Shown here: positions 1 to 6,145 of the stretch, piece after piece
Layout of the letters: each line of letters opens with the position of its first letter
Numbering within the stretch: position 1 is the first letter of the stretch
Source: CAZSWS01 sp964610765
GTDB lineage: Bacteria > Bacteroidota > Bacteroidia > Bacteroidales > Tannerellaceae
NCBI GenBank assembly: GCA_964610765.1
Contig: CAZSWS010000058.1
Coordinates: forward strand, 1-19,504
Length of the DNA: 19,504 nt
Direction of reading: 5' to 3'
Translations under genes and position numbers: made by a program
Notes under the pieces: model-generated
The model's input: only the letters and a program-made list of their open reading frames with translations
Told to the model about the DNA's origin: nothing
Databases searched by the model: none

Positions 1-53
1 CGTAAGCCAGCTGAGTTACAGTCAGCCCCATTTGGCCACTCTGGTAACTGCCC
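1..53 (-). tRNA. tRNA-Tyr (GTA), partial, cut by the window edge
   Basis: Read on the minus strand, the 5' part of a tRNA starts at 53 with GGGCAG. It continues through a D-arm and an anticodon arm whose loop reads CTGTAAC, giving anticodon GTA (Tyr). The variable arm, T-arm and 3' acceptor strand lie beyond base 1. The G-rich 5' end and the stretch around the D-loop match the usual bacterial tRNA-Tyr pattern, a class II tRNA with a long variable arm. It lies 60 nt downstream of tRNA-Thr and is probably in the same transcript. Confidence 0.9.
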
Positions 54-113
54 TTCTTTATCTTTTCAGACCGCTGTCTGTTTGCTTGGGCGTTTTTCAA
101 CTCCCTTGTTTTG

Positions 114-187
114 AGCCTCTTGTCGGATTCGAACCAACGACCCCGAGATTACAAATCACGTGCTCTGGCCAACTGAGCTAAAGAGGC
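114..187 (-). tRNA. tRNA-Thr (TGT)
   Basis: On the minus strand a full cloverleaf can be drawn. The acceptor stem pairs GCCTCTT with AAGAGGC. The D-arm contains AGCTCAGTTGG and the T-arm pairs GTTGG with CCGAC around TTCGAAT. The anticodon loop TTTGTAA gives anticodon TGT, which reads ACA (Thr). One T-T mismatch is present in the anticodon stem. No CCA is encoded, and the discriminator base would be U, which is less usual for bacterial tRNA-Thr. A promoter and terminator-like hairpin lie just upstream at 201-273. Confidence 0.95.
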
Positions 188-200
188 AACTCTTTAAGAT

Positions 201-240
201 ATAATAAAAGCCGCTTCGTATTGATTAATGCGAAACGGCT
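201..240 (-). terminator. Terminator of the rpsU-recombinase-hpf operon
   Basis: In the minus-strand RNA, 14-nt arms (240-227 and 222-209) around a 4-nt loop pair with one G-U wobble and one C-A mismatch, and a U-rich tail (UUUUAUUAU) follows. It lies 55 bp after the hpf stop codon and before tRNA-Thr, as expected of a rho-independent terminator. A promoter sits immediately upstream at 242-273, so its start site would fall in the 5' arm of this stem. Confidence 0.75.
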
Positions 241-241
241 G

Positions 242-273
242 CAAATTTAGATATTATTTTTATACGTACCAAA
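242..273 (-). promoter_or_regulatory. Promoter for the tRNA-Thr/tRNA-Tyr transcript
   Basis: Reading the minus strand, TTTG (273-270), 20 bp, then TAAATTTG (249-242) is an exact match to the Bacteroides -33/-7 consensus TTTG and TAnnTTTG with allowed spacing. It lies in the gap between hpf and tRNA-Thr and points to the tRNAs. Start-site prediction a few nucleotides downstream (about 233-239) is inference from the consensus, not seen directly. Confidence 0.7.
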
Positions 274-295
274 TTAAATATCTGGTTTTTTCTAA

Positions 296-595
296 TTATT
301 TATCTCTAATTTTTTCTTTAGTCTTTATGAGCTGTTTTTCTAACGCAACTGCAGCTTGGTCAATGGCTTCCTCAAATGTGTTGTTTGTCTTTTCAGCAAA
401 GCAATCTCCGTTTTTTATTTTAAGCAAAATACTTGCTTGTTTGTTTTGAGAAGCTTCTGGTTTAACGACTCGCAGGGTTACTTCAGCTGAAAGAATTTGG
501 TCATAAAACTGCTCTAATTTAGAAACTTTTTTTTGTACAAACGCCTCTAGGCGATCTGAAGCATCAAAATGGATTGATTGAATTCTGATTTCCAT
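296..595 (-). CDS. hpf: Ribosome hibernation promoting factor, short form (HPF/RaiA family)
   Basis: A 99-residue protein of the S30EA/HPF family. These proteins bind the 30S decoding region in starved or stationary cells, block translation and help form inactive ribosome dimers. The N-terminal pattern (MEIRIQSIHFDAS, then KKVSKLEQFY) and the beta-alpha-beta layout with a mid-protein strand (EVTLRVVKPEAS) match short HPF/RaiA. The long form's C-terminal dimerisation domain is absent and the length equals that of Enterobacterial HPF. The start has an unusually good Shine-Dalgarno for this phylum (AAGGAGG, about 6 nt before ATG), which overlaps the stop of the upstream recombinase gene 11 bp away. 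It is the last gene of the rpsU operon, so ribosome assembly and hibernation genes share a transcript. Confidence 0.93.
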   Translation of the reverse strand: MEIRIQSIHFDASDRLEAFVQKKVSKLEQFYDQILSAEVTLRVVKPEASQNKQASILLKIKNGDCFAEKTNNTFEEAIDQAAVALEKQLIKTKEKIRDK

Positions 596-606
596 AAAAA
601 ACCTCC

Positions 607-1521
607 TTACTTTTTTGCTCTTGGATGAGCATGATACATTCGTTTTAACTCTTCGAAAGTCATATGTGTATAAACGGAAGTCGAAGCTAGACTGCTGTGT
701 CCCAGGAGTTCCTTCACTGCATTAAGTTCTGCTCCGTTATTTAACATACTTGTAGCAAATGAGTGTCGTAGTACGTGCGGGCTTCTCTTTGATAACGCAG
801 GTATGTCCGACAGTCTTTCCCTTACTATATTATAAACAATAGCAACTGTTAATTGGTTGCCGTTTTTTTGAACAAAAAACCATTCGCTTGGATATTCTAT
901 GGTCTCTTTGCGTATTTCACTGTAGGTGACTATCATTTTTCTTAGTCTTTCGGCAAAGGGAATCAATCGCTCTTTGTTGCGTTTTCCTAATACCTTAAGT
1001 ATATAGGCGGATAAGTCTACGTCGCTAGTTTTGATATTGATAAGCTCTGAGCGTCTAATCCCGGTTTGATAAAGCGTTTCCATAATTAGCCGGTCTCGAA
1101 TACCTTCGAAGTCGTTTGTGTAGTTTTCCTCCGCGAGTATTCTTTCAATATCTTTTTCGCGAATAAAAGTAGGAAGTGCTTCTCTGGTTTTTGGTCCTTT
1201 AATAGATCGCATAGGACTGCTGTCTATTGCTTGTTGCTTGACGAGAAATTTAAAGAAAGATTTCAAAGAGCTTAGTTTGCGATTCACTGTTCTAGGATTG
1301 ATTCCCTTATCTAACAAGTGAATTATCCAGTTTCGTATGATGTCGGCATCTACTAAGCACGGGTTAAGTGTAGCTTGGTCTGTTGCGTCTGTCTCTTGGA
1401 TAGCATGTTGTAGGAAGGCTTCAAATTGTTTTAAGTCTTCCTGATATGCGGTTAGCGTGTGTGTTGAATAATTACGTTCATACCGCAAATAGTTCAGAAA
1501 TGAATCATAATACGTATTCAC
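607..1521 (-). CDS. xerC: Tyrosine recombinase, XerC-like
   Basis: A 304-residue tyrosine recombinase, the usual length for XerC/XerD. An N-terminal SAM-like core-binding domain (about 1-95) is followed by the catalytic domain with all active residues visible: R156 (in YQTGIR), K180, H249 and R252 (HVLRH), H275 (LLGHSS) and nucleophile Y284. XerC/D proteins resolve chromosome dimers at dif. The rpsU-recombinase-hpf neighbourhood marks this as the housekeeping copy and not a phage or transposon integrase. The start is GTG: the frame has a stop 9 nt upstream and no ATG until residue 104, after the core-binding domain. A hairpin in the leader ends on the first base of this GTG. Whether it is XerC or XerD by role cannot be told here. 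Confidence 0.9.
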   Translation of the reverse strand: MNTYYDSFLNYLRYERNYSTHTLTAYQEDLKQFEAFLQHAIQETDATDQATLNPCLVDADIIRNWIIHLLDKGINPRTVNRKLSSLKSFFKFLVKQQAIDSSPMRSIKGPKTREALPTFIREKDIERILAEENYTNDFEGIRDRLIMETLYQTGIRRSELINIKTSDVDLSAYILKVLGKRNKERLIPFAERLRKMIVTYSEIRKETIEYPSEWFFVQKNGNQLTVAIVYNIVRERLSDIPALSKRSPHVLRHSFATSMLNNGAELNAVKELLGHSSLASTSVYTHMTFEELKRMYHAHPRAKK

Positions 1522-1544
1522 GTTGCATTATTTTTAATACAACG
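1521..1544 (-). promoter_or_regulatory. Hairpin abutting the GTG start of the recombinase gene
   Basis: An inverted repeat with 10-nt arms (1544-1535 and 1530-1521 on the minus strand), one mismatch, and a 4-nt A-rich loop. The 3' arm ends on the G of the GTG start codon, and no U-run follows, so it does not look like a terminator of rpsU. It may limit ribosome access to the recombinase start; this is inference. Confidence 0.35.
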
Positions 1545-1593
1545 AATATACGGATTTATTTCTGAATTATTGGTGAGAAAATAAATAGGAGTT

Positions 1594-1785
1594 TTATTCC
1601 TCTTCTTGTTGAAGTTGCTTTACGTAAATAGCCCGCTGCATCATTTTTCTTTTTGTTACAGAGGGTTTGGCGAAAGATTGTCTGCTTCTTAACTCTTTAA
1701 CGATTCCGGTTCTCTCGAATTTGCGTTTGAATTTTTTTAACGCTCTCTCAATGTTTTCGCCTTCTTTTACAGGTACAATAATCAT
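1594..1785 (-). CDS. rpsU: 30S ribosomal protein S21
   Basis: A 63-residue basic protein matching bS21 throughout: it opens with MIIVPVKEGENIERALKKFK, then the RKFERTGIVKELR motif, and a Lys/Arg-rich helical tail with an acidic EEE end. S21 sits on the 30S platform near the anti-Shine-Dalgarno end of 16S rRNA and acts in initiation. In Bacteroidota, S21 together with S18 and S6 has been reported to hide the anti-SD sequence. It is the first gene of an operon with the recombinase (72-bp gap) and hpf, and has its own promoter at 1829-1860. Confidence 0.96.
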   Translation of the reverse strand: MIIVPVKEGENIERALKKFKRKFERTGIVKELRSRQSFAKPSVTKRKMMQRAIYVKQLQQEEE

Positions 1786-1828
1786 AGTTTGCTTAATTAT
1801 ATTATTTTAAATTCTTTTTATTGGGCAG

Positions 1829-1860
1829 CAAAATTACGCATAGTTTCCTTAATCTCCAAC
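1829..1860 (-). promoter_or_regulatory. Promoter of the rpsU operon
   Basis: On the minus strand, GTTG (1860-1857), 20 bp, then TAATTTTG (1836-1829). The -7 octamer is an exact TAnnTTTG match and the -33 has three of four bases. It lies 44 bp before the rpsU ATG. Confidence 0.65.
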
Positions 1861-2436
1861 ATTTAAAGATTAATTTTCCTGCTGTTGATTTGTGTTGCAA
1901 CCAAAATTTCTTTGTGAATTATGTAATTGAAGTAGAATTGCACCAACTGTAGCGTTTGTAAATCGACCAGCGGGTAAGCTTTATGGAAAGTCAGGCATCA
2001 GTGATTTTGAGATTTGCTTATTTGATTAATTTGACACTTTGTGAGTAGATGTGCAAGATTGCTTTCTATTTGAAAAAACAAAAATTGTTCAAATATCTTG
2101 TTTTTTGCATTTTTGCAGCTCGCAACCGGTTAAGTATCAATGTTGTATAAGGCGTGAAAAATCTCCCTATTGTTTTTCCAAAAAGTCTCTATTGTTTTGA
2201 TCAAAACGATAGAGACTTTTTAGAAAAACACAGTATTGAATTTATTGAGTGACTATACAGAAAAAATGCGTGTATCATATTTCTTGAGCTAGCATGTTTT
2301 TGCTGACGTTTTGCTTGATGTCGTCCGCTTGTTTGCTATTCTTTTGGGATGTAGTTTTGGTGTTACTTTTATAGTGAATCTATCTGGGTTTACATTTAGG
2401 ATTAATAGCTTCTGTTGGGTAGTGTTGGATAAAAGA
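1861..2436. other. Long intergenic stretch between the hemB terminator and the rpsU promoter
   Basis: About 575 bp without a convincing gene. It holds a 60-bp near-perfect palindrome (2171-2230) and, just before it on the plus strand, a promoter-like sequence (ATTG, 20 bp, CATTTTTG ending at 2115) that could start a small RNA of about 100 nt. A 60-codon plus-strand frame at 2311-2493 shows no recognisable family and runs through the hemB terminator. Nothing else is recognisable, and no tRNA or known riboswitch was identified. Confidence 0.6.
2171..2230. repeat. 60-bp near-perfect palindrome; possible bidirectional terminator
   Basis: Two 30-nt arms meet at the centre (TGATCA at 2198-2203) with no spacer. 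Only two of 30 pairs are imperfect, and both differ by C/T, so each strand's RNA has one wobble and one mismatch. Each arm ends in runs of A or T (TTTTT after the inner 42 bp on either strand), as in a bidirectional rho-independent terminator. The hem operon already has a terminator at 2424-2473, and no gene ends here on the plus strand, so its purpose is not explained by the annotated genes. Confidence 0.8.
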
Positions 2437-2473
2437 AGCCGGGGAAAACGGAATTTCTCCGTTTTCCCCGGCT
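2424..2473 (-). terminator. Terminator of the hem operon
   Basis: A perfect 16-bp stem (2473-2458 with 2452-2437), GC-rich at its base (AGCCGGGG pairing CCCCGGCT), with a 5-nt loop. On the minus strand it is followed by TCTTTTAT. It begins 31 bp after the hemB stop codon. This is a strong rho-independent terminator closing the haem operon. Confidence 0.9.
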
Positions 2474-2503
2474 GTATGAGGTTTGTTTATTAGTTCCTTC
2501 TTT

Positions 2504-3478
2504 TTAGAAGAGTAAGTCGGCGGCTTTCTTAGCAAAATAGGTTGCGATTAAGTCCGCTCCTGCACGTTTGATAGAGGTGAGCGACTCAATTATAGCTCGG
2601 TCTTCATCTATCCAACCGTTTTGTGCAGCTGCTTTAATCATGGCATATTCGCCACTAACGTGGTAAGCACTCACCGGAACATCTACAATGTCCTTTACTT
2701 CTCTGATAATATCCAGGTAAGCCATTGCCGGTTTTACCATTACAATGTCTGCTCCTTCCTCTACATCATCCACTGCTTCTTTGATTGCTTCTTTGCGGTT
2801 GGCGGGATCCATTTGATAGGTTTTTTTGTCACCAAATCCGGGAGCACTGTCCAGCGCATCTCTAAATGGACCGTAAAAGCACGAGGCATATTTAGCGCTA
2901 TAGCTTAAGATTCCGGTACGTGTATATCCATTTTCTTCAAAAGCTTTACGCATGGCATAGATTCGTCCGTCCATCATGTCGCTAGGTGCAATAAAGTCAA
3001 CACCTGCTTCTGCATGACTTAGACTCATCTTTACCAAAGCTTCAACCGTTTCGTCATTGACTATTTCTCCGTCTACAACAATCCCGTCGTGTCCGTATAT
3101 TGAGTAGGGGTCTAGTGCAACGTCAGTCATGACTACCATTTCTGGCAGTGCATTTTTAATTTCTTTGATGCTCCGTTGCATCAGTCCGTCCGGATTCCAA
3201 GATTCTTTACCAGTATTGTCTTTGTCTTCATCTTTGGCTTTAACAAATAGGAGTACAGACTTAATACCTCTTTCCCATAGTTCTTTTGCTTCCTTGATGG
3301 TTAGGTCTAGCGAATAACGGTAATAATCAGGCATGGAAGGGATGGGGATAGTAACTCCTTTTCCTTCGTCAACGAATAGGGGAACAATAAAGTCGTTGGG
3401 TGTCAACGTCGTTTCAGCCACTAAACTGCGAATAGCAGCACTTTTTCTTAAAACTCTGTTTCTTCTTTGTAGATACAT
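2504..3478 (-). CDS. hemB: Delta-aminolevulinic acid dehydratase (porphobilinogen synthase)
   Basis: Condenses two 5-aminolevulinate molecules to porphobilinogen, the second step of tetrapyrrole synthesis. It has 324 residues, the normal family length. The two Schiff-base lysines are visible: K196 in SYSAKYAS and K249 in MVKPA. The metal-site region reads TDVALDPYS...GHDG (119-132), with A121, D123 and D131 where the zinc type has three cysteines. This is the Asp-type site found in enzymes using Mg and/or K, not catalytic Zn. The gene is the last of the operon, 11 bp after hemE, and is followed by the terminator at 2424-2473. Its substrate is made by the ALAS encoded by the first gene of the same operon. 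Confidence 0.97.
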   Translation of the reverse strand: MYLQRRNRVLRKSAAIRSLVAETTLTPNDFIVPLFVDEGKGVTIPIPSMPDYYRYSLDLTIKEAKELWERGIKSVLLFVKAKDEDKDNTGKESWNPDGLMQRSIKEIKNALPEMVVMTDVALDPYSIYGHDGIVVDGEIVNDETVEALVKMSLSHAEAGVDFIAPSDMMDGRIYAMRKAFEENGYTRTGILSYSAKYASCFYGPFRDALDSAPGFGDKKTYQMDPANRKEAIKEAVDDVEEGADIVMVKPAMAYLDIIREVKDIVDVPVSAYHVSGEYAMIKAAAQNGWIDEDRAIIESLTSIKRAGADLIATYFAKKAADLLF

Positions 3479-3489
3479 GGTATTTCGAT

Positions 3490-4521
3490 TTATTGATAGT
3501 TTTTGATAGTCTCTATAAATGTTTGTGCATTATCTACCGGAATGTCCGGAAGAATTCCATGCCCTAAGTTGGCAATATAATTTTGTTTACCAAAGTCAGC
3601 AAGCATCTTTTCTGTTTCCTCCTTGATATATGCACGCTTCCCGTATAGTTTTGTGGGATCTAGGTTGCCTTGTAGTGTTACTTTGTCTCCAACAATACTT
3701 CTGGCATATTGTGGGGTGATACCCCAGTCGATACCCAGAGCTGAAGTGCCGGACTCAGCCAGAAGTCCCAACGAGTGCCAGGCCCCTTTTGCAAAGACAA
3801 TAGTAGGTACTTGGTCTTTGATAGATTGGATGATTTGTTTGATATAGGGATAAGATATGATAGCATATTCATCGGCTCCTAATAATCCTCCCCAACTGTC
3901 AAACACCTGAATGGCATTCACTCCTGCATGTATTTGTTCTTGCAAGTAAGCGATAGTTGTGTCTGTTATCATTTGTAACAGACGTTGAGCAGACTCGGGA
4001 TCGGAATAGAAAAAACGTTTGGCTTCGTTGAAATTTTTAGATCCTTTGCCTTGCACCATGTAGCAAAAGATAGTCCAGGGAGCTCCGGCAAAACCAATCA
4101 GCGGGATGCTATTGTTCAATGCTTGTTTGATTAAGCGAATAGCATCGGGCACATATGCCAGGCTTTCCCGTACGTCAGGAATACGGAGTCGTTTCATGTC
4201 GGATGCCAGGCGGATAGGAGACAGTAGTTTTGGACCTTCGTTTTCAATCAGTGTTATCTCCATACCCATCGCTTCGGGTACGACTAGTATATCAGAAAAA
4301 AGAATTGCGGCATCTACACCCAGACGTCTGACTGGTTGTAAGGTTATTTCACAAGCCAATTCAGGCGTTTTGCATCTTTCCCAAAACGAATATTTAGCAC
4401 GCAGAACCATGTATTCGGGTAAGTATCTTCCCGCTTGTCTCATCATCCATACAGGAGGTCTTTCCACCTCTTCTTGTCGTAGGGCTCTTAGAAATAAATC
4501 ATTTTTTAATGTCGCTTCCAT
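3490..4521 (-). CDS. hemE: Uroporphyrinogen decarboxylase
   Basis: Removes four carboxyl groups from uroporphyrinogen III to give coproporphyrinogen III, committing the pathway to haem as opposed to sirohaem or B12. The family signature near the N terminus is clear (PPVWMMRQAGRYLPEY, with the two substrate-binding arginines R28 and R32), as is the active-site Asp in LFSDI (D77) and the GFAGAPWTIFCY segment. The start chosen is ATG at 4521 (343 residues). A TTG two codons further upstream overlaps the hemD stop and adds only Met-Arg, so ATG two bases after the hemD TGA is preferred. Spacing to hemB is 11 bp, consistent with one transcript. Confidence 0.96.
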   Translation of the reverse strand: MEATLKNDLFLRALRQEEVERPPVWMMRQAGRYLPEYMVLRAKYSFWERCKTPELACEITLQPVRRLGVDAAILFSDILVVPEAMGMEITLIENEGPKLLSPIRLASDMKRLRIPDVRESLAYVPDAIRLIKQALNNSIPLIGFAGAPWTIFCYMVQGKGSKNFNEAKRFFYSDPESAQRLLQMITDTTIAYLQEQIHAGVNAIQVFDSWGGLLGADEYAIISYPYIKQIIQSIKDQVPTIVFAKGAWHSLGLLAESGTSALGIDWGITPQYARSIVGDKVTLQGNLDPTKLYGKRAYIKEETEKMLADFGKQNYIANLGHGILPDIPVDNAQTFIETIKNYQ

Positions 4522-4523
4522 TC

Positions 4524-5216
4524 TCAATTAATTAAGGAGTTTATAACCTGTTCAATCATGACCTTTTTGTCTGTTTTAGGAGAGGTGATGATTGTGTTGT
4601 TTCCGTGATTGTAATTTTCCAGTGCGGCTGTCGTTGTTGTTCCGATAGAGTATAATCGGATATTCGCCACCTGGTTATGGGTGAAGAAACTATGCACGCC
4701 ACTCGGACTATAGAACAAGATAGCATCGTAGTTGTTTGTTATTTTGCGAGGTGTTAATGTTGTGTGATATACGACAACTTCCTCAAATGCGATCCCTGCT
4801 TTTCTTAAGGCATCAGGTATGGTGTCAAGTCGTATGTCTCCACAGAAAAAAATAAGCTTTTCACTCGGAGAGTTGCTTATGATTTTTTGGACTAATTCAG
4901 CTCCGTAGGATGCACAGTCTATAATTGATTGGCTACCCCAGCGATTTGAAATTTCTTGATACGTTGTTCCATCAATGCTATAGAATGTCCAATCTGGCAC
5001 AGAGGGTAGGAGTGAAGAGACGGCATGTACTGCTCTTTTGCTGGTGAAAATAACGGTTTGTTTACTCTCTCCCAATTCTTGCACTTGCTTAATAATGGTC
5101 GGGTTGGAGGTTTGCTCAGTATGAATAAACGGCATGACATCCATGTTTATGTTTTGTTGACGAGCATATGTGACGAGCGAATCAGGAAGTTCACCAGTAC
5201 TCAAAACATTAATCAT
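4524..5216 (-). CDS. hemD: Uroporphyrinogen-III synthase
   Basis: Closes hydroxymethylbilane with inversion of ring D to give uroporphyrinogen III. HemD is poorly conserved, and the call rests on position between hemC and hemE, length (230 residues, usual 230-270) and family-typical segments. These are VIFTSKRAVHAV after about residue 50, LIFFCGDIRLDTIPDAL in the middle, and a late YSPSGVHSFF followed by YSIGTTTTAAL. Its ATG overlaps the hemC stop in ATGA (5213-5216), which suggests translational coupling, and hemE follows after two bases. No domain fusion to a methyltransferase is present, so the product feeds haem and not a fused sirohaem route. Confidence 0.9.
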   Translation of the reverse strand: MINVLSTGELPDSLVTYARQQNINMDVMPFIHTEQTSNPTIIKQVQELGESKQTVIFTSKRAVHAVSSLLPSVPDWTFYSIDGTTYQEISNRWGSQSIIDCASYGAELVQKIISNSPSEKLIFFCGDIRLDTIPDALRKAGIAFEEVVVYHTTLTPRKITNNYDAILFYSPSGVHSFFTHNQVANIRLYSIGTTTTAALENYNHGNNTIITSPKTDKKVMIEQVINSLIN

Positions 5217-6142
5217 AGGGGGTTCTTCTTAATGAAATTCTCGATGATTGCTTTCGCATCGCTGTTTAATACATCCAGAGCAGTTTCTTTTCCTATTTCT
5301 TTATAAGAGGTAAGTGGAACGATTCGATTAAAGTCTTTGAGGTAAACGCCGTCAGTAGAGCATACTCTTCCTTTGAAGTGTATCATTTTTTCTTCAATGG
5401 TGGCGTGGGCGGCAATAGGTGTAGAGCAGCCACCTTGTGTATATTTCAAAAATTCTCTTTCAATATATGTGCAGATATGTGTGGGCTGGTGATTGATGGT
5501 TTGACAAAGATTCAGTAAAGTTGAATGATCGCTTCGGCATACAATGCATACAGCTCCTTGTGAAGGCGAAGACAGCATCCAATCTAATTCGATGATGTTT
5601 GCGGCTTCGTACGCTAGTCTATCTAAAGCTGCTGCGGCAAAGATTGCTCCATCCCACGTATTTTCTTGAAGTTTTTTTAACCGCGTATGTATATTACCCC
5701 GTAGATTAACAATCGTATGGTGCGGGTATTTGTTTAGCCATTGTGCTTTCCTGCGTATACTGCTGGTAGCGATAGTTAATGATTTTTTGGATGTACGGTC
5801 TGGTGTAAATAGTTCCGGATTCTTAACGAGTAAAACGTCTCCGTGTTTACCCCTAGGAAGTACGGCAGCAATCGATAAGCCTTTAGCTAAACTGGTAGGT
5901 ACATCCTTCATGGAATGTACGGCAATATCTATTTTGTTTTCCAATAGAGCAGCATCCAATGTACGTGTGAATATACCTTGAATACCCATTTCATATAGTG
6001 GAGTAGTTAAGTCTAAATCTCCTTCACTTTCGATGGGTACAACCTCAGCATTTATTCCATGAATGGAAAGTTCTTCTTTTGCAAAATTAGCTTGCCATAT
6101 AGCTAAGGGGCTGCTTCTAGTTCCTATTCTTATAATATCCAT
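5213..6142 (-). CDS. hemC: Hydroxymethylbilane synthase (porphobilinogen deaminase)
   Basis: Polymerises four porphobilinogens into the linear tetrapyrrole hydroxymethylbilane. It has 309 residues, the normal length. Visible landmarks are the N-terminal IGTRSSPLAIWQA, the catalytic aspartate D80 in HSMKDVP, the arginine-rich cofactor-binding segment TSSIRRKAQ (126-134), and LRGNIHTRLKKL. The cysteine that carries the dipyrromethane cofactor is C239 in QGGCSTPIAAHA. The gene starts three bases after the ALAS stop and overlaps hemD by four, in the middle of a compact operon. Confidence 0.97.
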   Translation of the reverse strand: MDIIRIGTRSSPLAIWQANFAKEELSIHGINAEVVPIESEGDLDLTTPLYEMGIQGIFTRTLDAALLENKIDIAVHSMKDVPTSLAKGLSIAAVLPRGKHGDVLLVKNPELFTPDRTSKKSLTIATSSIRRKAQWLNKYPHHTIVNLRGNIHTRLKKLQENTWDGAIFAAAALDRLAYEAANIIELDWMLSSPSQGAVCIVCRSDHSTLLNLCQTINHQPTHICTYIEREFLKYTQGGCSTPIAAHATIEEKMIHFKGRVCSTDGVYLKDFNRIVPLTSYKEIGKETALDVLNSDAKAIIENFIKKNPL

Positions 6143-6145
6143 ACG

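Noticed and set aside
607..1521. The tyrosine recombinase as a sign of a genomic island next to the hem operon
   Set aside because: Its rpsU and hpf neighbours mark it as a housekeeping recombinase. No attachment-site duplication, transposase or phage gene is seen.
2311..2493. A 60-codon plus-strand reading frame in the hemB-rpsU gap
   Set aside because: No recognisable family, runs straight through the hem operon terminator stem, and its composition is low-complexity and hydrophobic. Treated as chance.
4106..4531. Long plus-strand frames opposite hemE, prfC (15528-15851), rmlD (16095-16514) and the lipoprotein (10120-10479)
   Set aside because: They lie wholly or mostly antisense to genes with clear family motifs, and their translations show no motif of their own.
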